Shown here: positions 22,136-35,168 of the stretch, one piece after another
Layout of the letters: each line of letters starts with the position of its first letter
How positions within the stretch are numbered: position 1 is the stretch's first letter
Position numbers and translations under genes: made by a program
The notes under the pieces: generated by a model
Database searches by the model: none
Told to the model about the DNA's origin: nothing
What the model saw: the letters and a program-made list of their open reading frames with translations, nothing else
Source: Euphorbia lathyris
Lineage: Eukaryota > Streptophyta > Magnoliopsida > Malpighiales > Euphorbiaceae
Assembly (NCBI RefSeq): GCF_963576675.1
Contig: NC_088916.1
Span: 20,249,501 to 20,313,500 of the forward strand
Length of the DNA stretch: 64,000 nt
Direction of reading: 5' to 3'

Positions 22136-25100
22136 TTGGATACGTTCGTTCAGAATGAAAAAAAGAAAGATGAAGATAAGCCAAAGGATGATCCAAAAAA
22201 GAAAACTAAAGGTGTTATCAATGTCATCGCTGGCGGACCAGGATATCAGCCCTCAGTTAAAAAATCCAGAACCACCGCTCTTGATAGAGCATCACTTAAT
22301 CGCCCATTCGTAGACCTTGGCCCAGCAATTCCTCCACACGCGGATGCTCTCGTTATCACCATGATGGTAGAAGGATGGGAGATGAAGCGAGTGATGGTAG
22401 ATACAAGCAGTTCATGCAACGTTATCACTAAAGGAGCTTTCGCCAAGCTTAAAGTCGATCCAATCTAGATAGAGACCACCATTATGGACATCTTGGGAGT
22501 AACAGGCCATACGATCCAAACAAAAGGACATGTGACCATAGAATGTGAATTGGCGGATGAGGATCAGACATGGATTGGTGATCTCGAGTTTTCTATCATG
22601 GATGGACAATTGGCATACAACATCATCCTGAGACGCCCTTTTATCTCAGAAGTTGCAGCTCTAATATCGATACGTCACTTGGCAATGTACATCCCTACAG
22701 CCAAAGGAGGGGTGATGATTAGCGGAAATCTGAAAGTAGCTCAAGAAACATACTTCGCATCTTTGTCAATCCGCCCTCAATCCAAGGACGAGGAAGAGAA
22801 TGAACTTGTTACTGCCGCCCTGGGGGACACAAAGATGTTCCTTATTTCGGATGGGAAGCAAGTACGGATCGCCAAACGATTGAGAACAGAGATCAAGGAT
22901 GATGTCACGAAGGTCCTCCTCGAATCAAAAGACATGTTTGCATGGAAAGATGAGATCCTTACAGGGGTCAGCTCGGACATAATCACCCACAAACAGAATA
23001 TCACCGAAGATGCGGTTCTAGTGGCCCAGAAAAGAAGGAATCATGGTCCGGAGAGACAAAAGGCGATCAAAGAGGAGATATCTAAACTAAAAAAGGCAGA
23101 TGCCATTGAGGAAGTCATCTATACGCAATGGCTAGCAAACATGGTCCTGGTTAAAAAGGCGGGCGGATCGTATCGAATGTGCATCGATTTTACACACCTT
23201 AACAAGGCGTGTCCCAAAGACAACTACCATTTACCTTGCATTGACATCTTAGTCGATGGAACGACGGGACATGCTATATTTTCCTTCATAGATGTGAAGT
23301 CGAGCTATCATCAGATCCCCATGGAACCGTCAGACAGGATCAAAACCTCATTTGTAACACACCAGGCAACCTATTGCTTTAAGGTTATGCCTTTTGGACT
23401 CAAGAACTCTGGGGCAACCTACCAGCGTATGATGAACAAGATATTTTAAGGAAGGGATGGCAACAACTTCTCAGTGTATGTCGATGACATGATCATCAAA
23501 ATCACCATAATAGAAAAGCACGCTGAGGACATAAAAGAAGTTTTGGGAGTCCTCCGCCCACACAATATCAAGCTAAACCCAGAGAAGTGTACTTTCAAGG
23601 CAACATACGGGAAGTTCCTGGGATACATGATCAGTCAGAAAGGAGTGGGCCCCAATCCAGACAAGATTAAAGTTGTATTGAACATGAAAGCCCCACAAAA
23701 TATTAGGGAAGTGCAACGCCTCAACGGGCGAATCATAGCTCTTGGGAGATTCATCTCATGCTCTGCTCTGAGGTGCCAGCCATTCTACGAAGTGATCAAG
23801 AAGCAAAAAACGTTTGAATGGAACGAAAATTGCAAGCTGGTCTTTGAAGGCATCAAACGTTTCCTCACAGAACCGCCTTTAATGAGCCGGCCCCTTAAAG
23901 GTGAGGATTTATACATGTATATTTCTGTCACTAATAAAGCAGTTTGCACTATCATGATTAGAGAAGAAGAGGGTCAACAATATCCAATCTACTATGTTAG
24001 CAAAGTCCTAAAGAATACCAAGACTCGGTATTCAAGATTGGATAAGATGGCGCTAGCCATGGTCGCCACCTCCATCCGCCTCATACCTTATTTTCAAGCC
24101 CATACAGTCATTGTCCGCACCAACATACCAATGAGGAAGGTATTACAGAAGCTAGAAACATCGGGAAGGTTGATGGAATGGGCTATTCGCTTGGGTGAAT
24201 TCGATGTTTGCTATGAAGGTAGATCCGCCTTAAAAAGCCAAGTCTTGGTAGACTTCGTGAACAAATTCACGGAAGAAGATATTAATCCCCCTCAGCCAAA
24301 AGTGGAGGAATGGACAATGTACACTGGTGGAGCTTCATCAGCGGAAGGTGCTGGAATAGGTGTAGTAATCAAGGGCCCTCAGTATATCAAGATACATTAT
24401 GCTGCGAAGCTAGAGTTCTCCACAACAAACAACACCGCAGAATACAAGGCTTTGATACTCGGGCTACGCCCGTTAAAGGAGATCACACCGGAACGAATTA
24501 TGATCTATAGTGACTCCAAACTAATGGTCAACCAGGTAATCAAAAACTTCAATGTAAAAGATGAAACCCTGGTCAAATACGTGGAAGAGGCCAAGAGGCT
24601 ACTGACCTACTTGGAAAGCAAAGAAACAAAATGGGAGATGATCCATGTGCTTCGAGGATCAAATACGGAAGTGGACCACCTGGCTAAATTAGCTTCTAGC
24701 AAAGATCAATGGGCGAACCTTGAGTGCCCATTCGAAGTGAAAACCAGACCAACATTCACCCCAGAAATCATAGATCTTCTTACACCCGCCACAGGCGACT
24801 GGAGATCACCGATTCAACAATATCTTGCAGATGGATCTTTGCCTCAAGACAAAGAAGAAGCTAGGCGGACGGTGAGAAAAGCATCATACTTCTCCATGAT
24901 AAATAATCACTTGTACCGAAAATCTTTTAGCCAGCCTTGGTTAAAATGTGTCACAACAGAAGAGGGACAAGAGATTATCAGAGAATTACATGAGGGCACA
25001 TGTGGAGCCCACGAAGCATCCGCCGCCATTTTCAAGAAATCCAGGCTGTTTGGATTCTATTGGCCTACCGCGGAGCTAGATGCTCAGAAAATGGTGGAAT

Positions 25101-26040
25101 CTTACCACAACTGCTAAGTTCATGCAAATGAATCCCATACAGCTAAGCATCTGCCAAAACCCATCATTGAAGGGAGACCATTCGCCACATGGGATATCGA
25201 CATTGTCAGTCCTTTTCCCTCCACAAGGAAGCAGAGAAAGTACGTAGTGGTAGCTGTCGATCATTTTACAAAATGGGTAGAGGCAGAAGCTGTTTCCACA
25301 ATAAGTGTAGAGCGAATGGTAGAGTTCGTGAGAGATAACATCATTGGGAGATTCGGAGTCCCTCAAGCAATCATCACGGATAATGGAACACAGTTCAATT
25401 GTGAGGAATTCAGATCATTTTGCAAGAGCCAGGGCATCCAGAATAGATTCGCCTCAGTATATTACCCACAATCAAACAGAATGACTGAAGTCACCAACAG
25501 AACAATTGTGAAAGGTATAAAAAAGCGGTTAGGCGAACATGACAAGAAATAAGCGGACCAGTTGATGAGTGTCTTGTGGTCGTACAGAACCACTCCTCGA
25601 ACCACCACTGGTGAAACACCATTCGTCCTCACCTATGGAGTATAAGTTGTCATTCCTATAGAAGTCCAGGTCCCAAGTGACAGGGTTCTATTCTATTGTG
25701 AAGACCATAATAAGGAGAGATTAAGGGAGAGTCTCGATCGGCTGGAAGGAAAAGGGAGAAAGTGTATGTCTGGATCGCAGCTTACAAGCAAAGGATTGCA
25801 GCCTATCATGATAAAAATGCCAAACTCATGGATCTCAATCAAGGAGACTTGGTGCTAAGAAAAGATGACAAAATCCAATCCGCGGAAGGCAAAGGAAAAC
25901 TGGGAATTACATGGATAGGGCCGTATAGGATAATCGCCAAGATTGGACCCGCCACTTTCAAAATTCAAGACATGGAGGGAAACACATTGCCACGGACATG
26001 GAATATTCAGAACCTCCGCAAATATTTTCCCAGAGAGTAG
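22136..26040 (+). pseudogene. Element I pol (protease, RT, RNase H, integrase)
   Basis: The protease active site reads DTSSSCNVI instead of D-T/S-G. RT has YRMCIDFTHLNKACPKDNY, FIDVKSSYHQIPM, PFGLKNSGATYQRMM and YVDDMIIK, with a TAA stop at 23447-23449 between the last two. The RNase H first aspartate is lost (MYTGGASS for VDGASS), while TAEYKAL, YSDSKLMVNQV and EVDHLAKLAS remain. Integrase has a zinc-binding HH-CC region ending YHNC, cut by TAA at 25115-25117. The core has WDIDIVSP, ITDNGTQF and EVTNRTI, followed by TAA at 25550-25552 and another stop near 25643. A frameshift near 25740 leads to the C-terminal GPYRI, LPRTWNIQNLRKYFP. The protein is inactive. Confidence 0.9.
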
Positions 26041-26346
26041 GATGTAATTAAAGGTCTTGAGCACTCTTTTTCCTTTAGTAGGGTTTTTTCCATGAGGATT
26101 TTCTTATTAAAGGTTTTAACAAGACTCATATAAAAGACCGATCCGCTGTAATAAAGCAAATCGTCATTCAATAAAATGAAATGTTTGTTTGGAACCTACC
26201 TTTTTAAGTATTTTTTTGCATAAATATAAATATTCCAGATTCAAGGATGAGAGGCAGCAAAAACACTCCCATCGTAGAAAACGCCACTATGGCATATCTG
26301 CCTTCTCCTCAAAGATAGGAGAACAAAAAGCTCCAATGGCAGATCA
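26041..26346 (+). other. Element I sequence between pol and Element II
   Basis: Non-coding sequence after the pol stop, with an AATAAA-like word near 26170 and no open frame of note. It ends at the target duplication atata (26347-26351) of Element II. Confidence 0.5.
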
Positions 26347-26351
26347 ATATA

Positions 26352-28255
26352 TGATGCGTGTTTTACATATACGTGCATGTGAAGGCAAGTGTACCTTAGT
26401 CGTGTATCAAGTAATAAAGTGAAAGTAGAGTATCGTTCCCACGAGGATGGTGATTACTAATCTTTTTGCTCACTATCTATTATTTAAACAACCGAAATGT
26501 AGAGTTTGTTGGACAACCAAGCTAAGACTTAATTAAAAAATGAGATGAAAATTGTACAAAATTAGATGAGAGAATACTTATAATGAAAGAAATTAAGACT
26601 TCTAGTTTCACTTAACCTCTTTGCTTGGTAATAACATCTAACCCATTTTTAAGTTGTTTTATCCTTTTTAAGATTGCGATTTTTCTTATTAACTAATAGT
26701 TCTCGAGATTGGTTCTAAACTATCGACTAATTACTTTCCCTTGGTCCGGCTCAAGTAATCAATCAAGAGAAGCATTAAGTTTTCTTAGTTCCAAACCTTC
26801 GATTTATTACTTTCCCTTGGTCCGGCTCAAGTAATAAATCTAAGATTTGTAATAAGATTTAATCTAAACCTTTTTAACCTACTTTACCTTGGTCCGGCTA
26901 AAGTGATTACTTAAGATTCAAGAAAAACCGCTCGAGTAATTAGTTCTAAACTTTCGATTAATTACTTTCGCTTGGTCCGGCTCAAGTAATTAATCCAAAG
27001 AAGCATTAAGTTTTTTTATTTCTAACCCTTCGATTTATTACTTTCCCTTGGTCCGGCTCAAGTAATAAATCTAAGATTTGTAATAAGATCCATGAAAAAC
27101 CTTGGAAAACCAATAAGTCACACTAAATGGTCATTAGGTTCAACTTATGAATTTCGATTAATCAATTTAATTACGGTCAATATAAACGATTAATTATATT
27201 CAAGTAGAGAGTTGGCCCATCTCCTACCAGCATTAAGAATCATAAGTTAGTTCTTAAAAAGGATAAAGATAACTTAAATAGGTTAAACGTAATTACCACA
27301 TAATTAAGGTTAAGATCCGCTTTTAGCCTTAGTTAAGGGAGTTTTAGCCCATGATTAGATTAAAACACACCTTAGAAAGATAGATAATAGAATTCATATT
27401 GATAAAAGAGATTAAAGTTTAGAAGAAACCGTAATGACGATTGTCGAACGAACTTCTTCGGTAACTTGAAACTTACTTTTATTAGATGAACTTTTGCACA
27501 AACAACACTTTAACAATAATAACAACAACACAAACAACTGATTTTTAAGGAGAAAAATCAGCAAAATAACATTATCGAGGGAGAAATTAAGCCTAAGCTT
27601 GGTGTGTCTTCAAATGGCACCCAAGTCCTCCTTTTATAGTAAAATGGCACACATAATTCTAAAGACCAAGTCATCCTTATGGCCTCCCACTCCTTATCAT
27701 CTGAATTTAGCATTTAAGAGAGCATGGGGGAAGATATTAATAATTTAGGAGTTGAAATGTGTAAAGGTGTGAAAGGAATCTTAGGCTTCAACATATTCAT
27801 CAACTTTGGATAATTTTCTGGGCCTGATGCACTTGGAATTTGGAGATCATTATTGTTAGTCATTTGTTCATCTTTCTCTTAGCTTTCCAACACATTTTGA
27901 ATCGCCTCAATCCGAGTCCGTATGAGGGAGATAAGTTGAAAATACGAAAATGTGCCAAATCTGTCTTAGTGTGAACAATTGGACTTTATTTTACAGCACC
28001 TATCCGAAGACGAAATGCACGCTGGGTGTCACTAAAACTCCTTTTTTCTGGTCCCTTTTACTCCAAAGTTGCCGCCTTAAGCCCCGACTTGGTTATTTGT
28101 GCCGAAAACCTTGCGAAAGTGCCTAAAAAACACACAAAGTGACTTAGATGCATAAAATGGAGAAAATGTACAAAACCCATTATTAAAATTTATTAAAATG
28201 CTACAAAATAACTAGTAATTAAATACTAAAAATACTATAAATTACGACGATAACA
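26352..28255 (-). repeat. Element II 3' LTR
   Basis: A 1904-bp LTR, complete. It includes internal tandem-like units of about 90-230 bp built on ttggtccggctcaagtaat (for example 26738, 26819, 26974 and 27048), each with an aagtaat word mirrored by attactt. It matches 35301-35671 plus 36885-38416. Confidence 0.9.
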
Positions 28256-28620
28256 ACACCCCCAAACTTAAGCTTTGTTGTCCTCAAGCAAAGAAAAGCT
28301 GAAAACAAAATTTATCGTCGAATACGTTAACGTAAAGACATGATTTATTTTAATCGAAAATGAGCAAAAATTCTATATTCAAATCTCGGACTATTTCTTT
28401 GGATAAATGATTTGGTTTTACACTCTTATTTTTCAAATGGACATTTTTCATTGTGTTGAATAAAATTGAACCAATTTAAACATCTCGCATGGAAGTCACT
28501 CTTATACTCAAGTGTTTAGGGCATTAAATTTTCGCTCAAATCCGATAAAAACACTAACTATTAAAAATTTACATGGTCATCCAAATCTTTACCAAACACG
28601 ACTGACGCACGCGGCCTGTA
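28256..28620 (-). other. Element II 3' untranslated end with polypurine tract
   Basis: On the minus strand the tract AAGTTTGGGGG (28259-28269) precedes the 3' LTR. The text cccccaaacttaagctttg next to the LTR is characteristic of this gypsy class. No ORF is present. Confidence 0.7.
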
Positions 28621-28740
28621 CCGCTGAGATACTTGCTTCAATTTGTTCATTATCCAATTCTTTTATATATATATTTTAAGTGCATCTGATGTTAAAAAAA
28701 ATCTAATACTATATTTTTTAAATAAAAATACATTTGCTTT

Positions 28741-30004
28741 AGTTTGTTCATTATACAATTCTTTTATTTATATATTATTAAGTGCCTTTGATGCTAAAAA
28801 AAATCCAATACTATATTTTTTAAATAAAAATACACTTGCTTTAGTTTGCTCACTATACAATTGTATAGTTACTTTGTTTTTTACAAAGTACCGTTACTTG
28901 GTGCTCATATTGACCATTTGATTAATTTTATGATGCATCATCCAATGGTGAAAACACACCAAGTAACGGTACTTTGTAAAAAACAAAGTAACCATAGCGG
29001 GCACCTTATTATATATATTATTAAGTGCATCTATGCTAAAAAAAATATCTAATACTATATTTTTTAAATAAAAATATATTATATATTTTAATAAAATTTC
29101 ATATTAATATTTTATTTTTATAAGAAAATATATTTTTTAAAACATACGTTAGAACATATATTTTAACGTTTAAAACGTGAACTATGAAGTTTAGAACGTA
29201 CGACATATTTTTTAGAACATACGTTATGTTTTTTAGAACATGCGTTATGTTTTTTCGAACATGAGTTATAAATTATATTATAGAACAAATGCAAAAATGA
29301 TCCAGATATCTACTGATTTTCTTAGAACATTATACTTAATTTTTAGAACACAAACTATAAACTATAAACTTTAGTTTGTTCATTATACAATTCTTTTATT
29401 TATATATTATTAAGTGCATTTGATGCTAAAAAAATCCAATACTATATTTTTTAAATAAAAATACACTTGCTTTAGTTTGCTCACTATACAATTCTATAGT
29501 TACTTTGTTTTTTACAAAGTACCGTTACTTGGTGCTCATATTCACCATTTGATTAATTTTATGCTGCATCGTCCAATGGTGAAAACACACCAAGTAACGG
29601 TACTTTGTAAAAAACAAAGTAACCATAGCGGGCACCTTATTATATATATTATTAAGTGCATCTATGCTAAAAAAATTTAATACTATATTTTTTAAATAAA
29701 AATATATTATATATTTTAATAAAAGTTCATATTAATATTTTATTTTTATAAGAAAATATATTTTTTTAAACATACGTTAGAACATATATTTTAACGTTTA
29801 AAACGTGAACTACGAAGTTTAGAACGTACGACATATTTTTTAGAATATACGTTATGTTTTTTAGAACATGCGTTATGTTTTTTCGAACATGAGTTATAAA
29901 TTATATTATAGAACAAATGCAAAAATGATCCAGATATCTACTGATTTTCTTAGAACATTATACTTAATTTTTAGAACACAAACTATAAACTTTAGAACAT
30001 ACGT
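28741..30004. repeat. Tandem duplication of about 632 bp with a foldback in each unit
   Basis: The units start agtttgttcattatacaat at 28741 and 29373. Each contains a 40-bp inverted repeat with one mismatch (arms 28864-28903 and 28957-28996 in unit 1, 29495-29534 and 29588-29627 in unit 2). Each arm itself has a small palindrome actttg...caaagt. The units differ at few positions. Confidence 0.85.
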
Positions 30005-31087
30005 TATGCTTTTCTTGTGCATTATGTCGCGCGCTGCTTAATATACCACTGTCCTTGTAGCTTTTATTGTTTAATATTTGATACATGCACTTATTCATAT
30101 CGATTAAATGTACGTAATAATAATTTATTAATAGAAAAAAAGAAATGTGCATAATAATGAATTATTAATAGAAAAAAATCCAAAAATATGCTCCAATTTC
30201 TTATTTATTTAATTCCTCAATATTTTTTATAATTTATGTTTTAAAATATTAAGAACGATGTTCTAAATAATGTTACATATGTTCTAAACTTTATAAAAAA
30301 AATTTCTAAAAATTAAGTATAATGTTTAAAAAAATCAGTAAATATCTCGATCATTTTTGCATTTGTTCTATAATATAATTTATAACTCATGTTCGAAAAA
30401 ACGTAACGCATGTTCTAAAAATCATAATGTAGTATGTTCTAAAAAATATGTCGTACGTTCTAAACTTTATAGTTCGTGTTCTAAAAGTTCAAATATATGT
30501 TCTAACGTATGTTTTAAAAAATATATCGTATGTTCTAAACTTTATAGTTTGTGTTCTAAAAATTAAAACATATGTTCTAAATTTCATGTCATAAGTTCTA
30601 AATATATCGTATGTTATAAAAATATTTATATAATTTTATTAAAATATATAATATATTTTTATTTAAAAAATATAGTATTGGATTTTTTTAGCATCAGATG
30701 CACTTAATAATATATAAATAAAAGAATTGTATAATAAACAAATTAAAACAAGTGTATTTTTATTTAAAAAATATAGTATTTAATTTTTTTTTTAGAATCA
30801 GAGACACTTAATAATATATAAATAAAAGAATTGTACAATAAACAAATTAAAGTAAGTGTCCCAGACAAAAATATAGAGAAATTATAAATAAGAAATTGGA
30901 GCATGTTTTTAGATTTATTTTTCTATTAATAATTCATTATAACGCACATTTCTTTTTTTTTTCTATTAATAATTCATTATTATACACATTTAATCAATAT
31001 TAATAAGTGTATGCGTCAAATATTAAACAATAGAAAATACAAGGATAATAGTATATTAAGCAGCACGTGACATGATCTACAAGAAAA

Positions 31088-31162
31088 CCAATTAGCTTGG
31101 TGGTAAGAAGCATGGAGTATAGACTTAAGTGCTTGAGTTCGAATCCCACCAACAGCACCTTT
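31088..31162 (+). other. tRNA-like segment (A box and B box)
   Basis: The sequence has an A-box-like ttagcttggtggtaag and a B box gagttcgaatccc about 40 bases apart, with a matching ccacc 3' side. It lacks a proper acceptor stem and anticodon arm, so it is a tRNA-derived remnant or SINE head rather than a tRNA gene. Related pieces are at about 31329-31412 (minus; B box ggttcgaatccc) and about 32797-32865 (plus; agttcagtggtaag and ggttcaaacccc). Confidence 0.55.
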
Positions 31163-32999
31163 TGTTTTATTTAATTTTTACACTCAAAACGACGTAGTTT
31201 TGAGTGTTCTCACATAACAAAGTGTCATCACCTAAAAAAGGGTTCTCACAAGAGCCCTCCTCTATATATATAAAGGTGAGAACTAGATGAAACGACGTAG
31301 TTTTGGTGCTTTTAATTAAAGATTAAATAAGAAAATGAAGGTAGAGGGATTCGAACCTGGAACTAGGGCATAGAAAGAGAGACACATGCACACCATCTAC
31401 CACTGGGCCACTTATTTAGTTTGTTCATTGTATAATTCCTTTATTTTTATTATTAAGTGGCTCTGATACTAAAAAAAATCCAATACTATATTTTTTAAAT
31501 AAAAATACACTTGCTTTAGTTTGTTCATTATACAATTCTTTTATTTATATATTATTAAGTGCTTTTGATGCTAAAAAAAATCTAATACTATAATTTTTAA
31601 ATAAAAATACGTTTGCTTTAGTTTGTTCGTTATACAATTCTTATTTATATATTATTAAGTGCATCTGATGCTAAAAAAATCCAATACTATATTTTTTAAA
31701 TAAAAATATATTATATATTTTAATAAAATTTAATATTAATATTTTATTTATATAAGAAAATATATTTTTTTAAACATACGTTAGAACATATATTTTAACT
31801 TTTAAAACACGAACTATGAAGTTTAGAACATACAACATATTTTTTAGAACATACGTTATGTTTTTTAGAACATGAACATGCGTTATGTTTTTTCGAACAT
31901 GAGTTATAAATTATATTATAGAACAAATGCAAAAATGATCCAGATATCTACTAATTTTTTTTAGAACATTATACTTAATTTTTAGAACACAAACTATAAA
32001 CTTTAGAACATACGCTATGTTATTTAGAATATGAGTTATAAATTATATTATAGAACAAATGTAAAAATGGTCCATATAATATTTTTTAAGTAAAAATATA
32101 TTATATATTTTAATAAAATTTCATGTTAATATTTTATTTATATAAGAAAATATATTTTTTTAAACATACGTTAGAACATATATTTTAACTTTTAAAACAC
32201 GAACTATGAAGTTTAGAACATACGACATATTTTTTAGAACATACGTTATATTTTTTAGAACATGCGTCATGTTTTTTCGAACATTAGTTATAAATTATAT
32301 TATAGAACAAATGCAAAAATGATCCAGATATCTACTGATTTTTTTAGAACATTATACTTAATTTTTAGAACACAAACTATAAACTTTAGAACATACGTTA
32401 TGTTATTTAGAATATGAGTTATAAATTATATTATAGAACAAATGTAAAAATGGTCCATATATTTACTGATTTTTTTAAAACATTATACTTAATTTTTAGA
32501 ACACAAATTATAAAGGTTAGAACGTATGTAACAATATTTAGAACATCGTCCTTAATATTTAAAAACATAAATTACAAAAAATATAGAGGAATTAAATAAA
32601 TAAAAAATTGGAGCATGTTTTTTGATTTTTTGTTCTATTAATAATTCATTATTATGCACATTTTTTTTCTATTCATAATTTATTATTATGCACATTTAAT
32701 CGATATTAATAAGTGCATGTGTCAAATATTAAACAATAGAAGCTACATGGATAATGGTATATTAATCAGCGCGCTCCACAATAAACAAGGGAAACAATTA
32801 GTTCAGTGGTAAGTAGCATGGAGTATGTGTGAATTGGCCAGGTTCAAACCCCACCAGTAGCATTCCGTTTTTTTAAATTTTTCTACTTAAAACGACGTAG
32901 TTTTGAGTGGTTCTCTCCTAAGGAAGTGTTCTCACCTAAAAAAGGGTTCTCACAAGAGCCCTCTCCTATATATATATATATATATATAAAGTATGAAAT

Positions 33000-34072
33000 A
33001 TACAAAAATAGAGAGGTATAACCGTTATATATCGGTATTTGATTACCCGTAAATTTAGGGGGAACAAAAATGGTATTTATGAAGGGAATGTGGCTTATAA
33101 CATGGTGACACAGATGGAATGTCTAGGCTCAAAGGGGTGAACGACGGAGAATGTGTTTAAGGTGGGCTATCATTTTGAGTTTGAAATGTGGGGGTAAAAC
33201 AAGGAATGCCTTAATCATGTCGTGTTTTGAGCTAGACGCGTGAGGTTTTGACCGGTATTTGATGCAAATTCTCAAGTTTCGTGTAATTATGGAACACTCG
33301 TGAGAAAAAAATGAAGCATTAGTGAATGCTTTTTAAATTAAGCTCAAAAACTCACTTTGGAAAGATAATGTGTGCCAATTAACTCAATTTTATTCCTCAA
33401 AATGTAAATATCGATTTGTTAAATACTGAGTGAAATAAAAAAAAATTACGTATTCAAAATAGTCCAAAATTCGTTTACAAAATTTAAGATTTTCAAATAA
33501 AATTTCATCCTATCAAAATTTAACATTTATTCTAGACAAAATTTTATTTGATTTTTTTATTTGATCAAAGCAAAACTTTAGAATGAGGCTTTTATTCAAA
33601 ATTATTTAATAAAAACATTTATTAAAAAGCTAAATAAAGATAGTAAAAATAAAGAGAAAAATAAACGTAATAAAACTAAGGTGCAAAGTAACACAAAAGT
33701 AAAAATAAAGTGCAAAATAACACAACATTAAAGTTAAACGTACGAAAATAACAATTACTAAAAATAAAAATAACATTCTATCTTTTACTCCCATCCCCCA
33801 CTAGTGTAGCATTTAGTCCCGAAATGCGAAAAATGACACTTTTAAAAGAAAAAAAAGTAAATGATTCTTTTTATTCTTTTTTTTCATTTTAATTTTATTT
33901 AATGAAAATAATGATAATATAACGGGATAGAAAATTGGGTCGTCTCCCAATAAATGAAAAATGAATAAGAAAAGAAAAAGGAGAAAAAGAAAAAGAAAAA
34001 AAAAGAAAAGACAAGAAAAAGAAAAAGGAAAGTGGGGGGTGTGATGGTGGGCGTAATCCAGAGAAGCTCTTT
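33000..34072. other. Element II non-coding interior
   Basis: AT-rich with long purine runs (gaaaaagaaaaag at about 33975-34030). No domain was recognised. The text at 34441-34500 (atcgggttgcctccgacaag, then cgctaa and gtcgtttagctcgactt) is of a type often seen inside plant gypsy elements of this class. Confidence 0.45.
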
Positions 34073-34190
34073 GGACTACTACCTCAACCTCGTCGAGGTG
34101 TGTATCCACCTCGACGAGGTGAGGAGTTCCAGGAGGTTCGTGGAACTCATGCATCTCGTCGAAGCAATGGTGCTTCGACGAGGTGCATCT
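34073..34190. other. Three adjacent hairpins in Element II
   Basis: Hairpin 1 has perfect 14-bp arms (34087-34100 and 34107-34120, acctcgtcgaggtg) with a 6-base loop. Hairpin 2 has 8-bp arms (34124-34131 and 34141-34148). Hairpin 3 has 16-bp arms with one mismatch (34151-34166 and 34171-34186) and a 4-base loop. The block is GC-rich in an AT-rich setting and lies about 0.5 kb from the ORF in the leader-to-3' direction. Confidence 0.85.
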
Positions 34191-34676
34191 GTATCCTCAA
34201 AAATGTTTTCACTTATTTATTTTGGTTTTGATTTTTATTTATTTATTTTTTGATATTTTTTCTTTTCATTTATATTATAAATCTAAATAACAATGAATCT
34301 TAAAAATAAAATTTCTTTCCTTCTCTTTTTTTGTTATCTTATTTATTTATTTTTACAAATATATATAAATATATAAATAACAATAAATCTTAAAAAAATT
34401 AAATATATATATATAATACTTAAATTAAAGTGAATTAAAAGTTAAAAATATCGGGTTGCCTCCGACAAGCGCTAAGTTTAAAGTCGTTTAGCTCGACTTA
34501 TACTTCCCTTTTATGTGAACGTATGAAGTCGTACGAGGAACCCAAATTCTTTGATAAAAATCATGTAAATACACATTGGATTGTCAGGTTGAAGATAACT
34601 TAATAAAATCCACCACATAAATTTAAAAAATTTATGTATGAGTTTCGAGTTCTCCCTTTTGGATTCCTGTGGCAAG

Positions 34677-35168
34677 TCATATAACACATAAAATGTTTGA
34701 GTCGGGATTATCTCGAACTCCTCTATCGTAGATTTTTTTTATCAAAGTTTTCAACTCTTCAATTTTGGTTGGACGGTCACCATTCTCCACCAATATTGGC
34801 TCCAAAGATTTATTGAGAAAATTGTCATGTTGAGGCTCATCTAAGTTAAATACTTCAATATGATCATCTGAATCAAACTCTCTAATTGGTTTATCTGCAG
34901 TTAAATCAATTAGTAGACTGTGTTTAATGCAAACATCTCTTATTAAAGTATAGGAACTATCATATTGATTTTCTTTTGAAGAAATAAAATTAATCATTAG
35001 TTCCTCAATAGTCTTTTCTTCATCACCGATATGTTGTGGTGAGTTTGGACCATCATATCGATATTCGAACCATGAATTTTCAGGTTCGTCCTCCCCATTT
35101 GAGTAGAATGAGTTGAAAACTTTTCCTGATGATGAATGTATTCTCCATGAAAAATCATTCATCGCCAT
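34677..35168 (-). CDS. Element II short ORF behind the primer site
   Basis: A 163-codon open frame starts about 110 bases after the primer-binding site, where gag begins in autonomous elements. The product is acidic (IGDEEKTIEELMINF, REFDSDDHIEVFNLDEP) with short motifs WFEYRYDGPNSPQHIG and DRPTKIEELKTLIKKIYDRG. I do not recognise a capsid, knuckle or enzyme motif. It could be the remains of gag or an element-specific protein, and it may be read by ribosomes as it is intact. The family is unknown to me. Confidence 0.5.
   Translation of the reverse strand: MAMNDFSWRIHSSSGKVFNSFYSNGEDEPENSWFEYRYDGPNSPQHIGDEEKTIEELMINFISSKENQYDSSYTLIRDVCIKHSLLIDLTADKPIREFDSDDHIEVFNLDEPQHDNFLNKSLEPILVENGDRPTKIEELKTLIKKIYDRGVRDNPDSNILCVI

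Larger units (their letters stand above)
28621..32995. repeat. AT-rich cluster of repeated modules, three copies, one inverted
   Basis: The modules share ttagtttgttcattatacaa, an array of ttagaacatacgtta-type words, caaatattaaacaatag and a GC-rich cagcgcgc-like word. Copy alpha (about 28640-30060) is inverted relative to copies beta (about 30190-31285) and gamma (about 31420-32990), and alpha and beta meet head to head at about 30170. Beta and gamma end in a tRNA-like piece, aaacgacgtagtttt, and gggttctcacaagagccct followed by TA repeats. Gamma starts with three tandem units of about 105 bp (31415-31690). These could be Helitron- or MITE-like elements, but no CTRR or TIR end was proven. Confidence 0.7.

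Noticed and set aside
31088..31162. Functional tRNA gene
   Set aside because: It has A- and B-box-like words but no complete acceptor stem or anticodon arm, and it is repeated as part of a module.
28621..32995. CRISPR-like array from the regularly spaced ttagaacat words
   Set aside because: A plant nuclear context, variable spacing and AT-rich words that form larger duplicated modules. There are no cas genes.
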